A stretch of 64,000 nucleotides of DNA from Lumbricus terrestris (Eukaryota; Annelida; Clitellata; Crassiclitellata; Lumbricidae): assembly GCA_949752735.1 (NCBI GenBank), contig OX457036.1, positions 98,562,432 through 98,626,431 of the forward strand. The letters are read 5' to 3'. The translations under genes were made by a program, and so were the position numbers. Below the pieces are notes generated by a model. The model did no database searches. It saw only the letters and a program-made list of their open reading frames with translations, and was not told where the DNA came from. Of the stretch, positions 1 through 7,877 are shown piece after piece. The stretch's first letter is position 1; the number at the start of each line of letters is the position of its first letter.

Positions 1-402
1 ATCGATGCAATAGGGCCCACGATTAGCGCTTACTCTTCAGCTACGCAAAGCATAGACGCTAATACTTTCACAAGAGTTTCTTTCGATATAGTAAGATTCA
101 AAAGAGGTGGTGTGAATAGTACGAGGCTGACTCGTTTCACCCCTGGTAAAGCCGGTTGTTATATCGTTTCGATGTATGTAGATTTTGTTAACCGAGACCC
201 CGGTATTATTGCCGGTAGTTTCTTCTACCTGTATAAAAATGACGGGGTGTACATGCAAATTTCAGGTGGAGGGGATTTGGTGGCAACAGGTAGTACCTTA
301 GTTTTTCTAACCGAAACCGATTATCTCGAGATAGGTGTTTATTCAACCATCAAAACATCCATAGTAGCGAGAGACTTTTCCGTCGCATTCTTAGGACAAT
401 AG
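1..402 (+). CDS. Fibre-like protein with C1q/TNF-like jelly-roll head, copy 1 (5' end outside window)
   Basis: The reading frame is open from base 1 and ends with TAG at 400-402, so only the C-terminal 133 residues are visible. They match the C-terminal halves of the next two genes: a GPTISAYS segment (GPAFSA in the paralogues), an FTPGKAGCYIVS strand pair, a Gly-rich turn (ISGGGD) and a final YLEIGVY...FSVAFL strand. This pattern resembles the C1q-like fold, a trimeric beta jelly roll often used for attachment. A role as virion fibre or receptor-binding knob is inferred from the position beside the capsid genes. A C1q-like domain captured from the host would be an alternative origin. Confidence 0.7.
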   Translation: MDAIGPTISAYSSATQSIDANTFTRVSFDIVRFKRGGVNSTRLTRFTPGKAGCYIVSMYVDFVNRDPGIIAGSFFYLYKNDGVYMQISGGGDLVATGSTLVFLTETDYLEIGVYSTIKTSIVARDFSVAFLGQ

Positions 403-430
403 CGACTAAAAAATATTATCGTATAATAAA

Positions 431-1180
431 ATGCCTATCGATATATTTGGAAGAATGGGTGTTAAATCAACACCACAGGTAACAGCGGGTGGTGCCACAT
501 TTTCCACAGCCGGCAATACTTTTCTAAGACGAGATGGAACGAATCCGGCTACTGGAGAACTAAATATGAATGGCTACTGCATCATAGGTCTACCTATAAC
601 GAATAATCCGGATTGTGGAATGGATGAGGCTCTAAGTTACGGACAAGGTGTGGATTTGATAACGAATCACCCTGGCGTTCCATCCAACGATAATCATTTG
701 ACTAATAAAAAATATGTCGACGAACAAATTGCTTCGGTAGTATCTAGACTCACAAAGACCAACTTTGGCCCGGCGTTTAGTGCTCACGGCTCCAGTTCCC
801 AAGCCATCCCCGCTGGCGCCGCCACGACACTAATTTTCACGAGAGAAAGATTCGACCCGGATAATTGTTTCATCAATTCGAAACGATTCTTTCCTCAGAA
901 AGCCGGATTTTATATGGTTTCGGTGTTTGTGGAATTTCGCGCCGGTGATGCAAGAACTGCTGGCATGGTTTCCATAGTCAAAAATGGGATGTTCTACATG
1001 AGGTTGCCCGGTGGTGGTGGTGATTACGGCGGTGGAGGTACGGCTGTGGCGAATAATAATGTATCGGGTACTTGCCTAGTTCGATTAAATAACACCGACT
1101 ACCTCGAGCTAATTGCTATGACAGACGTAGACGCAAACATTGAGGTCTTTGACTTTTCAGCTGCGTACTTACGACCCTAA
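431..1180 (+). CDS. Fibre-like protein: tail-fibre-type N-terminus plus C1q-like head, copy 2
   Basis: A 249-residue protein. Residues about 1-45 (MPIDIFGRMG..., then NTFLRRDGTNPATGELNMNG) and 90-100 (LTNKKYVDEQIAS) resemble the shaft-attachment pattern of phage and large-virus fibre proteins, in which a 'layer' motif is followed by a TKxYVD motif. Residues about 110-249 form a C1q-like jelly roll (RFFPQKAGFYMVS; a GGGG loop; ending FSAAYLRP). The start is the ATG at 431, directly preceded by ATCGTATAATAAA, a leader shared with copy 3. It lies 28 bp after copy 1 on the same strand, so the three paralogues form a tandem array. The attachment function is inferred. Confidence 0.75.
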   Translation: MPIDIFGRMGVKSTPQVTAGGATFSTAGNTFLRRDGTNPATGELNMNGYCIIGLPITNNPDCGMDEALSYGQGVDLITNHPGVPSNDNHLTNKKYVDEQIASVVSRLTKTNFGPAFSAHGSSSQAIPAGAATTLIFTRERFDPDNCFINSKRFFPQKAGFYMVSVFVEFRAGDARTAGMVSIVKNGMFYMRLPGGGGDYGGGGTAVANNNVSGTCLVRLNNTDYLELIAMTDVDANIEVFDFSAAYLRP

Positions 1181-1226
1181 ATTCTACCAAATCGACAGGA
1201 AAGTAAAAATATCATCGTATAATAAA

Positions 1227-1853
1227 ATGCCTGTTAACATTTTTGGACAAATGGATGGTGGATCGGCATCACGGGTAGAAGCGGGTGGTGTCACATATCC
1301 TCAAATCAACAATACTTTTCTAAGACGAGATGGGGCGAACGCAGCGGTGGAAAATATAGACTTGGGTACCAAGAAGCTGATTAATGTGGCAGATCCTTCC
1401 GATCTTCAAGACGCGGCTACAAAGAATTACATACATTCAACTGCATTTGGTCCAGCGTTTAGTGCTTACAATTCCGATCCTAAATTTCAAGGTATTCCCG
1501 GTATAATTCACACAAAAGTAAATTTTAATACAACAAGATTTGATACTGATAATTGTTTCATCACCAGTTCGAACCGTTTCTTCCCCCAGAAAGCTGGATA
1601 TTACATCGTTTCCGCTTATGTTGAATTTCAGGACAACATAACAAAAAATTACGATAACGTTTTCCTATACAAAAATGGAACATCGTACATGCAGATTGCT
1701 GGTGGGGGAGGCGTTATTGGATTGTATATTAACGCAACGGGCAATACCGTAGTTTACTTAACAAATGCTGACTACCTCGAGATATTTGCTGAAGCGAACG
1801 CCCCTGTAGTCATATTAGGCAGGGATTTTTCAGCGGCGTACTTACGACCTTAA
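1227..1853 (+). CDS. Fibre-like protein: tail-fibre-type N-terminus plus C1q-like head, copy 3
   Basis: A 208-residue protein starting at ATG 1227; an in-frame extension back to 1140 overlaps copy 2 and is ignored. The N-terminus has the same MPVNIFGQM opening, then NTFLRRDGANAAVENIDLGT and ADPSDLQDAATKNYIHS, a clear fibre 'TKNY' motif. From about residue 70 a C1q-like domain follows (RFFPQKAGYYIVSAYVEF, MQIAGGGG, ADYLEIFAE, FSAAYLRP). Compared with copy 2, the linker is about 35 residues shorter and the head diverges in its loops, the pattern expected if the head tips vary under selection. It is convergent with the capsid gene, 36 bp away. The role as virion fibre is inferred. Confidence 0.75.
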   Translation: MPVNIFGQMDGGSASRVEAGGVTYPQINNTFLRRDGANAAVENIDLGTKKLINVADPSDLQDAATKNYIHSTAFGPAFSAYNSDPKFQGIPGIIHTKVNFNTTRFDTDNCFITSSNRFFPQKAGYYIVSAYVEFQDNITKNYDNVFLYKNGTSYMQIAGGGGVIGLYINATGNTVVYLTNADYLEIFAEANAPVVILGRDFSAAYLRP

Positions 1854-1889
1854 AATTCGAAACCACATTTAGTTTTGAATTTACACAAT

Positions 1890-3182
1890 TTAGTAGATAC
1901 TACCTATTTTGTCACCATCCGATTGAAAATTGAATAACTTGTCATAAATCACCACCGCGTACGCTTTCGTCCCAGCGGGTGGCGCCACACTAAAAGTACC
2001 TCTGATCTGGATATCGACTGCTGAGGACTTCAGACGCTCGGGTTGCCTGCTCATATCAAACACCATAAGCGGGTACAGCTCTTTGAAATCTACCGGTGTG
2101 ATATTGCTTTGCGTTAACTTTTCATCCATTCCGTAGAATTTTTCGCTAAACGTAGCCGCTGCTCTGTACGCTCGCGAGAATTGCTGATTCGGGAATGATA
2201 GGTAGTAGTCGAAGGCTGGGTATCGGGTTGTATTCATCATCACGCACATGTTAGTCAGATTGCAATGATCGAAAATCGATGGGTTACGTTCCTGGTTGCC
2301 ATCTCGATTGGTTTGAAATCCAATTATGACGTACCTAGGTTGTTCAGGAGATGACTTGACGCCAAGTTTCCATTCAAAACTAGTCGAATTATGGACGACT
2401 GTAACATCGCATTGGCGAGCCCTGAATCCAACTAGGAACGTTGCTTTCGATGCGATCGTTTTGTTCAATTGGTGGTCCTCCATAAGAGATGGTATAACAT
2501 GAGGCATAAACCACGAGATTTTATCAAGTACGACTTTCCCAGCAGCCGCAGCAGCGTCTCTAAAAATTGCGTCGTCGTCGCCTTTACGAGAAAGAATTAG
2601 CTCATGTCTCACACCATAAACAACCTTGTTGTAATCTTCGCAAAATCCAAAAATATGTTTCAACGGAACGATAAAGCTAAACGTGCCTTTTACCCCCGGT
2701 TTTTGAATTAGATATGACTGTCGAATGGCGAAACCTTGATTATCATCGATAACAGCCGTCCTGCCACTGTCCTTGTACCACAGCTGATTTAACCCTTGTG
2801 CTAGTTGAAAATCATTTGGGTATTTGAGTAAACCGAACATCGTCGTTGCCTGGCCTGGGTTAGATATCGTTTCAATTTCTTGGTTCGACATTCTGTACGA
2901 AATTTGTTGGAATAGATGCATAAGTCCATTATTCGTAAGGGCTACAGCATCATCATTAGCGTACGCGGTGTTGAGGTTGTCCGCCTTCGTCAATCTACCC
3001 TCGAATAATAGATAAGATTCCGCTGGATGGCAGTAAATACTTTGACTTTCGATGATAATTGTAATATTCGACGGGGTGTTTATTTGCGATCCCGATATCG
3101 GGTTATACTGTTGCCATTCGTAGCTCTCGATAGACACATCAATCAGAGGTTCATCGGTAAATCTTAGAATATCAGACTGCAT
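1890..3182 (-). CDS. Major capsid protein, double jelly-roll type
   Basis: A 430-residue protein with the layout of Polinton major capsid proteins. An N-terminal YEWQQYNPISG segment leads into the first beta barrel. A conserved LNQLWYKDSGR stretch lies at about residue 130, a loop rich in Asp/Ala follows at about 205, and the second barrel ends ...AVVIYDKLFNF. Length is within the range for the family. The start ATG at 3182 is preceded by CAATAAA. It is the first capsid gene of a leftward run extending to 8663. Major capsid proteins form hexameric capsomers in icosahedral virions. Assignment rests on pattern recognition, not on a database search. Confidence 0.82.
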   Translation of the reverse strand: MQSDILRFTDEPLIDVSIESYEWQQYNPISGSQINTPSNITIIIESQSIYCHPAESYLLFEGRLTKADNLNTAYANDDAVALTNNGLMHLFQQISYRMSNQEIETISNPGQATTMFGLLKYPNDFQLAQGLNQLWYKDSGRTAVIDDNQGFAIRQSYLIQKPGVKGTFSFIVPLKHIFGFCEDYNKVVYGVRHELILSRKGDDDAIFRDAAAAAGKVVLDKISWFMPHVIPSLMEDHQLNKTIASKATFLVGFRARQCDVTVVHNSTSFEWKLGVKSSPEQPRYVIIGFQTNRDGNQERNPSIFDHCNLTNMCVMMNTTRYPAFDYYLSFPNQQFSRAYRAAATFSEKFYGMDEKLTQSNITPVDFKELYPLMVFDMSRQPERLKSSAVDIQIRGTFSVAPPAGTKAYAVVIYDKLFNFQSDGDKIGSIY

Positions 3183-3205
3183 TTTATTGTAGAATAATAT
3201 TTTTT

Positions 3206-3625
3206 TTACACGACCTTCATTCCCGCACCGTTTCGCTTACGCACTAAATCTTGGATCAATATGCCATTCCCCATCATCAGATTATTGATATTAGCGCTCT
3301 CCGGATTCGCTCCGATGCTACTATATCGAGCAAGAATATCTCGAGTTTCCTGCGTAACCTGTTTCTTTGGAGCAGCCAACAGTTTAGCCGCAGCTTTCTC
3401 TACTAATCTTTTTCCAGCGTCGGTTGCAGCTGTTTTCCCAACATCGATAGCCTTTTTCCCAATTTCTATCGCCACGTCTTTGCTAGCACTAAGAGCTCTC
3501 GCTGCTAGCTGGTTGGCGGCATTCGATGTGACTAGTCTTTTGAAAAATCCTGAAATAGCATCAACTATACCAGATCCACCGATAACGTATCGCCTCCTGT
3601 AACTCATTCTATTATTGATCATCAT
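3206..3625 (-). CDS. Small basic Ala/Lys-rich protein, possible pVI-like minor virion protein
   Basis: A 139-residue protein (start ATG 3625, in a TATAAAATG context; MSYRRR at residue 7 is an alternative start). The N-terminus is basic (YRRRYVIGGSG), followed by an amphipathic stretch (IVDAISGFFKRLVTS) and a long Ala/Lys-rich helical segment. The C-terminus is again basic (VRKRNGAG). The combination of a Gly-Gly-type site, an amphipathic helix and a basic tail recalls adenovirus-type membrane-lytic or core proteins that are cut by the viral protease, but no protease gene is visible here. It lies between the capsid gene (23 bp away) and the 298-residue gene (1 bp away). Confidence 0.6.
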   Translation of the reverse strand: MMINNRMSYRRRYVIGGSGIVDAISGFFKRLVTSNAANQLAARALSASKDVAIEIGKKAIDVGKTAATDAGKRLVEKAAAKLLAAPKKQVTQETRDILARYSSIGANPESANINNLMMGNGILIQDLVRKRNGAGMKVV

Positions 3626-3626
3626 T

Positions 3627-4523
3627 TTATAATATCGACATTAAATTTTTGTAAGTATCCTTGTTCATCACTCCTTGTCGTAGTAGCGCGTCGCATATCG
3701 ATACGAGCTCGTTTCTTACTCCGGTGTTACCCACGTTGAAGCTGTTAACTAATAAATCTAGCCGTTTCGCTAATACATTTGGGTCTTCAGAGATGACGAT
3801 TACGTCGACACCTTTACCTACTGTACCTAGGGTCATCTTTTCCCATATCGGTTTGACAATTTTCCATTTGGCACCCACAGATGATCTAGGTCTGTTAGGA
3901 TTTTTTTCCTGTCTTATAGCATTCGTCGTGGTTAGAATCTCGGCGTAATCAGCCTTGTCATTATCATCGTATATCGTGGGGTTTGGCTGTTTCAACGTCA
4001 ACAACTCCCAAAGTCCCGGTGTTCCTGTGTAAGTCTTATTTACAACCGTCACGTCATCTCCTTGAATCGAAATCGGAGTGTCACCGATATAGAATTGCTC
4101 ATTTTTTTCTTTTATTCCAAACGTCTTGTCGGTTATTTTTTTATCGGAGAGGTATTGACGAAGGTACTTTGTCGCCATATCTCCGTAATACAGGGTTTTG
4201 ATATCCTTGGTTGGATCGTCGCTACTCGCTTCTATCGCCGGATGCTGAGGAAATTGAAGGCCCTGTAACGAAGGAAGTGCTTGTAGCGCATTTGAAGTAG
4301 CTACCGAATTTTGGTTGATCGCGGACAATAAGACATTTTGCTCTTTGGAAATTGCGGATTGGGAATCGACGATAGGTTTGAAGAACTTGGTTAAATCTTG
4401 CTGCAGTCCTGAATCACCTAATTTCTCCGATAAAAAGTTTTGTCGAATATTCTTCTTTGTTTTCAGATATTCTGTAACGATAAGGTCTCTTTTCGCTGGG
4501 TCGGTTATTTTATAAAACGACAT
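3627..4523 (-). CDS. Conserved Polinton protein (GTPGLWELLT family), function unknown
   Basis: A 298-residue protein. The N-terminal ~40 residues (MSFYKITDPAKRDLIV... GDSGLQ) are repeated in the two small ORFs upstream of it. The middle and C-terminal parts (FYIGDTPISIQGDDVTV, TGTPGLWELLTLKQPNP, SSVGAKWKIVKPIW) are the hallmark of a domain that recurs in Polinton-derived ORFs of many animals (possibly DUF8207 in Pfam; not checked). No enzymatic motif is visible. Its place between minor virion genes suggests a structural or assembly role. The start ATG 4523 is preceded by TTTTAAA. Confidence 0.7.
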   Translation of the reverse strand: MSFYKITDPAKRDLIVTEYLKTKKNIRQNFLSEKLGDSGLQQDLTKFFKPIVDSQSAISKEQNVLLSAINQNSVATSNALQALPSLQGLQFPQHPAIEASSDDPTKDIKTLYYGDMATKYLRQYLSDKKITDKTFGIKEKNEQFYIGDTPISIQGDDVTVVNKTYTGTPGLWELLTLKQPNPTIYDDNDKADYAEILTTTNAIRQEKNPNRPRSSVGAKWKIVKPIWEKMTLGTVGKGVDVIVISEDPNVLAKRLDLLVNSFNVGNTGVRNELVSICDALLRQGVMNKDTYKNLMSIL

Positions 4524-4536
4524 TTTAAAATTAGGA

Positions 4537-4650
4537 ATATAATGTTTTCAGACGTATTTTTGGACGTGTGAAAAAAAACATAAGTTGGACGTATTTCCCG
4601 ATGTAACGACATACGTCTACATGTTTTCACGTATGTTAGTCGTTTTTTGG
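4537..4650. repeat. Intergenic repeat A (hairpin-containing spacer)
   Basis: A spacer of about 110 bp, repeated as copies B and C. It contains ACATACGT-12 nt-ACGTATGT, an 8-bp perfect inverted repeat, and several copies of a GACGTATTT-like word. It lies between two leftward genes. Confidence 0.8.
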
Positions 4651-4667
4651 TAGATTCGTTATTTTTC

Positions 4668-5045
4668 TCAAACATAGATTGCAAGTACCTCCTGACTTAT
4701 TCCTTGATTGCGTAACGATTCCGCTATGGTTGTAATCTTATTGCCCCAAATTTCTTTAATATCGCTTAGAATCAGATAATATTCCTCAACTGAAATGATA
4801 TCATCCACGAGAGCTTTTATAATATGGTCGCTGATCGTGTTGAGTTTCGCGACAGCTTGCGTTTTGATTTCTTCGTGCTTCTCAGCTTTCATCATCTGAT
4901 TTTTATAGCTGTCGATTAAACTTCCCATCTCCGAATCACCCATTAAACCCCATAAAATTTGTTGATTATGTTCATCGATTATTTTCAGATTTTCTACAAC
5001 GAAATCGGCTCTTTTCGCGGGATCGGTTATTTTTTGAAACGACAT
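4668..5045 (-). CDS. Mosaic ORF: N-terminus of the 298-aa gene joined to the C-terminal part of the 218-aa gene (1)
   Basis: A 125-residue ORF. Residues 1-40 (MSFQKITDPAKRADFVVE... GDSEMGS) align with the N-terminus of the 298-residue gene. From about residue 52 (KAEKHEEIKTQAVAKLNTIS DH) to about 95 it aligns with the C-terminal region of the 218-residue gene at 5744-6400. Its last codons lie in the same DNA sequence (CTCAAACATAGATTG) as the end of that gene. This is the expected product of a tandem duplication whose breakpoints fell inside two neighbouring genes. Whether it makes a functional protein is unknown; the frame is intact and it keeps the TTAAAATG start context. Confidence 0.6.
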   Translation of the reverse strand: MSFQKITDPAKRADFVVENLKIIDEHNQQILWGLMGDSEMGSLIDSYKNQMMKAEKHEEIKTQAVAKLNTISDHIIKALVDDIISVEEYYLILSDIKEIWGNKITTIAESLRNQGISQEVLAIYV

Positions 5046-5057
5046 TTTAAGTAAGTA

Positions 5058-5175
5058 AAAAATATAATGTTTTCAGACGTGTTTTTCGACATGTTTCAAA
5101 ACATAAGTTGGACGTATTTCCCAACGTAACAACATACGTCTACATGTTTTCACGTATGTTTTGTCTTTTTGATAG
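5058..5175. repeat. Intergenic repeat B
   Basis: Second copy of the hairpin-containing spacer, nearly identical to copy C in the TTTTCAGACGTGTTTTTCGA part and to copy A in the hairpin part. Confidence 0.8.
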
Positions 5176-5565
5176 ATTCGTTTTTTTTGTTTTTCTACCT
5201 GACCTCTTCGTCACCTCGTTCACCACATCCATCACGACTTTAATTTTACTTCTAATCTCTTCTTTCTTGTTATTGAATTTTTCAATCTCGCTCAGCATCA
5301 ACGAATATTCCTCATCTGAAATGTTATCATCCATGAGAGCTTTTTCAATATAGTCGCAGATCGTGTTGAGTTTCACGTCAGCTAGCGTTTTGATCTTTTC
5401 ATTCATCATCAGCTTTTTACAGATGTAGCTGGCGATTATACTTTGCAGTCCCGAATCTCCCAATCTCTCCGATAAAAAGTTTTGTTGAAAATTCTTCTTG
5501 GTTTCCAGATATTCTGCAACGATAAGGTCTCTTTTCGCGGGGTCGGTGTTTTTTGGAAACGACAT
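5140..5565 (-). CDS. Mosaic ORF: N-terminus of the 298-aa gene joined to the C-terminal part of the 218-aa gene (2)
   Basis: A 141-residue ORF from ATG 5565. Residues 1-40 (MSFPKNTDPAKRDLIVAEYL... LGDSGLQ) match the 298-residue gene very closely. From about residue 52 (NEKIKTLADVKLNTICDYIE, DDNISDEEYSLMLSEIEKFN) it matches the 218-residue gene almost residue for residue, without that gene's membrane-like region. It ends in a basic tail (KRSGRKTKKTNLSKRQ). Like the ORF at 4668-5045, it is a fusion created by local duplication. The longer frame from 5610 starts inside the spacer repeat and is not preferred. It is helical and charged throughout, with no known domain. Confidence 0.62.
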   Translation of the reverse strand: MSFPKNTDPAKRDLIVAEYLETKKNFQQNFLSERLGDSGLQSIIASYICKKLMMNEKIKTLADVKLNTICDYIEKALMDDNISDEEYSLMLSEIEKFNNKKEEIRSKIKVVMDVVNEVTKRSGRKTKKTNLSKRQNIRENM

Positions 5566-5576
5566 TTTAAGTAGAA

Positions 5577-5745
5577 AAAATATAATGTTTTCAGACGTGT
5601 TTTTCGACATGTTTCAAAACATAAGTTAGACGTATTTCCAGACGTAACGACATACGTCTACATGTTTTCACGTATGTTTGCGAATGTTAGACGTATTTCC
5701 AGACGCAACAACATACGTCTACATGTTTTCACGTATGTTTGCGTT
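5577..5745. repeat. Intergenic repeat C with internal duplication
   Basis: Third copy of the spacer. Its distal ~58 bp (AGACGTATTTCCAGACG... to CACGTATGTTTGCG) is duplicated, so it holds two of the ACATACGT/ACGTATGT hairpins. Confidence 0.8.
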
Positions 5746-6400
5746 AGTCTTTTTTTTTCTCAAACATAGATTGAAAGTACTGCCGGGCTTCATCTTTTCC
5801 ACGATCGATGAGTGATTGTTTCGTCACATCGTCCATCGCGTCTATCGCAACTTTGATATTACTCCTAATTTCTTCTTTCATGCCGTTGAATTTTTCAATC
5901 TCGCTTAGGATCAGGGAATATTCCTGGTCTGAAATGTTATCATCCATGAGAGCTTTTGAAATATGGTCGCTGATCGTGTTGAGTTTCGCGTCGGCTAGCG
6001 TTTTGATCTTTTCATGCTTCTCAGCCTTCAACGCCAGCTTTTTACTGATGTAGACGCCGATTAAACCTAGCAACCCCATACCTATTCCCACTCCTTCCAA
6101 AGCCATAGCAATGGGTGCAGCGATTATAGTGGATAATACTCCGATTCCTGCAGCGCCGAGTCCCACCCCGACCGCTGAGAGGACGCCACCTACTGCACCG
6201 ATTACGCTTACACTTCTATGGTACTTTTTACTCAACGCTGCTCTTTTGTCTCGTACTTGTTCGATTTCCTTCTTAATTTCGCCAATCTTTTGGAGGCGAT
6301 ACGTTTGCGCGGACCCTGTGACGATATGTATTTCTCCTTCCGGTGCCGATGGAAGCTTCGGATAGAGTGATTGTGTTATTTTAATGCCGTCGTATTCCAT
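5744..6400 (-). CDS. Polinton protein with hydrophobic glycine-rich segment and helical C-terminus
   Basis: A 218-residue protein. Residues about 38-62 are a charged coiled-coil-like helix (IGEIKKEIEQVRDKRAALSK). Residues about 67-115 are strongly hydrophobic and Gly/Ala-rich (two likely membrane or membrane-inserting segments). The rest is a charged helical domain (EKHEKIKTLADAKLNTISDH...) copied in the two mosaic ORFs. The architecture fits a membrane-interacting minor virion component, but the function is not established. The start ATG 6400 is the only one in the leftward block without TAAAATG directly at the start codon, although AATAAAA lies a few bases upstream. Confidence 0.65.
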   Translation of the reverse strand: MEYDGIKITQSLYPKLPSAPEGEIHIVTGSAQTYRLQKIGEIKKEIEQVRDKRAALSKKYHRSVSVIGAVGGVLSAVGVGLGAAGIGVLSTIIAAPIAMALEGVGIGMGLLGLIGVYISKKLALKAEKHEKIKTLADAKLNTISDHISKALMDDNISDQEYSLILSEIEKFNGMKEEIRSNIKVAIDAMDDVTKQSLIDRGKDEARQYFQSMFEKKKD

Positions 6401-6439
6401 TCGTTTTATTTACACGATATTTTTTTTAGATTAGATAAT

Positions 6440-7054
6440 TTAAAATATCATACCGAGTATCGGAATATTTTTAAGCGGAGAATTAGGGCCTAACAAAAGT
6501 CCTTCACCTATAGGCACATACCCCGACCCTGTTTTCATGTACAACCCGGATCCTGTTATCGAGGCGCCTTTTGCCCATGGGGATAAGTACAAACCAGACC
6601 CGACTGATTTTATCTTACACGTCATATCGCCTTTCTTCACATATATTTTCTTCAGGTACTTTACACCAGATCCGCTGATTGAATCAACAATCTTCGATGC
6701 GGTCGCGGAACCTACGCCGGTCATGGCCCCCATCGCTAAACTAGGTAGTAATTTAGACACAAGGAATTTACCCGCTGTTGCTAGAAACGGAAGTATAGCA
6801 CCTATAAATCCCCCTTGGACTTTCTTATTGTTCTCCAATTGCGTTTTACTCATTTTGATGATCACACCTGTTCCTTTTTCATACGCTTTGGCTAATTTAT
6901 TGACCTGTGCTTGCGTGAAAGCCAAAGCATGCTCTCCGTTTATATCGCTATGGCTTAGTTTGATACTCACACCAGTTCCCGCTTGAAGAGATTTTTTAAT
7001 TTTGTCTTGTTGTGCTTCTGAAATATTAACTTTTATGCACGTGTAGCGATTCAT
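6440..7054 (-). CDS. Conserved Polinton virion-associated protein (GTGVxIK repeats, hydrophobic core)
   Basis: A 204-residue protein from ATG 7054 in a TATAAAATG context; the longer frame from 7081 starts with TTG and is not preferred. Two related N-terminal modules are visible (LQAGTGVSIKLSHSDINGEH and YEKGTGVIIKMSKTQLENN). Then comes a hydrophobic Gly/Ala-rich stretch (GGFIGAILPFLATAGKFLVS) and a Gly-rich C-terminus with GSGLYL/GSGLYM motifs. This organisation recurs in Polintons of many animals and is usually taken as a minor virion protein; the biochemical role is unknown. It follows the penton-type gene by 23 bp in the same transcriptional direction. Confidence 0.7.
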   Translation of the reverse strand: MNRYTCIKVNISEAQQDKIKKSLQAGTGVSIKLSHSDINGEHALAFTQAQVNKLAKAYEKGTGVIIKMSKTQLENNKKVQGGFIGAILPFLATAGKFLVSKLLPSLAMGAMTGVGSATASKIVDSISGSGVKYLKKIYVKKGDMTCKIKSVGSGLYLSPWAKGASITGSGLYMKTGSGYVPIGEGLLLGPNSPLKNIPILGMIF

Positions 7055-7077
7055 TTTATAAATTAACAAAAAAACTT

Positions 7078-7872
7078 TCAAACTTCTCTGATATGAAAAC
7101 GAATCGTCAAGTCTTCTCCTCTAAGATTTACCTGTTTCCCATTTTGGTCTGTGAGCGCTGTCGTCATCGCTGAAATCGAAGATAGCGTAATGGGGAGATA
7201 TATTAAATTGTGTGGCACTTCGAAAATCTTATAACCCGGCCCTACGTTTGGGAAAAAAGAATGTATCACGTTTTCTGTCGTTCCGTTGGTGTACGAAGAC
7301 CCGATAATGTCGTTAGTCACTCGCAAAGTGCTAATACTCATTATATTTACCAAGTTCTGCGATTCGTTATATCCGCTCCGATAGAGTAATCTTTCAAAAC
7401 CTAGAACTGATCCGATTGAATTCTTGAGGTCAAAGTTAACCCGATAGCCTGGTGCTATATTTAATACAGACTTCAACGTATTGGTGTTTGGTTGTATTGA
7501 GATACAGTACTCTGAATTTATCTCATCGTAATGCCCTCTCCTCTTCATTATTCTCTGTATGCATTCGTTGATTTCAGTTATTTCATAGCATCCTTCAGGG
7601 ACTTTTATGGTAATCCAGTCTGTGTCATCATCTGGTGAATATGTGAAGTTGTTGTTTGTCGCGTCGATATTTGGAAAAGAATAGTACGTTTCGAGATTTA
7701 GAAGAGCCATTTCATAGTTTTTATTTTTGTCCAGTTCAATTGACGGATTAAAATCTGTTCTGATTCGTGAGCTCTTTTCGCTCAGGAAAATGTAAAATGA
7801 CTTTTTTGGTTCCGTGTTACGAGCCGTCTTTTCCGTATTATCAGCTATCTGTTTGAGAAGCGATGATTCCAT
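7078..7872 (-). CDS. Minor capsid protein, penton-type single jelly roll
   Basis: A 264-residue protein. The signature stretch is KNYEMALLNLETYYSFPNI at about residues 50-70. A VPEGCYEITEINECIQ segment follows at about 92 and a C-terminal beta-rich part ends LTIRFHIREV. This is the pattern of the Polinton minor capsid (penton) protein, which would occupy the five-fold vertices of the virion and anchor fibres. The start ATG 7872 has the AGTAAAAATG context. It lies 5 bp from the stop of the ATPase gene, so the two are probably expressed together. The N-terminal ~25 residues are charged and probably flexible. Confidence 0.78.
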   Translation of the reverse strand: MESSLLKQIADNTEKTARNTEPKKSFYIFLSEKSSRIRTDFNPSIELDKNKNYEMALLNLETYYSFPNIDATNNNFTYSPDDDTDWITIKVPEGCYEITEINECIQRIMKRRGHYDEINSEYCISIQPNTNTLKSVLNIAPGYRVNFDLKNSIGSVLGFERLLYRSGYNESQNLVNIMSISTLRVTNDIIGSSYTNGTTENVIHSFFPNVGPGYKIFEVPHNLIYLPITLSSISAMTTALTDQNGKQVNLRGEDLTIRFHIREV

Positions 7873-7877
7873 TTTTA

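Noticed and set aside
7055..7081. Longer N-terminus for the 204-residue Polinton protein
   Set aside because: The extension begins with TTG; the ATG at 7054 has the TATAAAATG context shared by the neighbouring genes.
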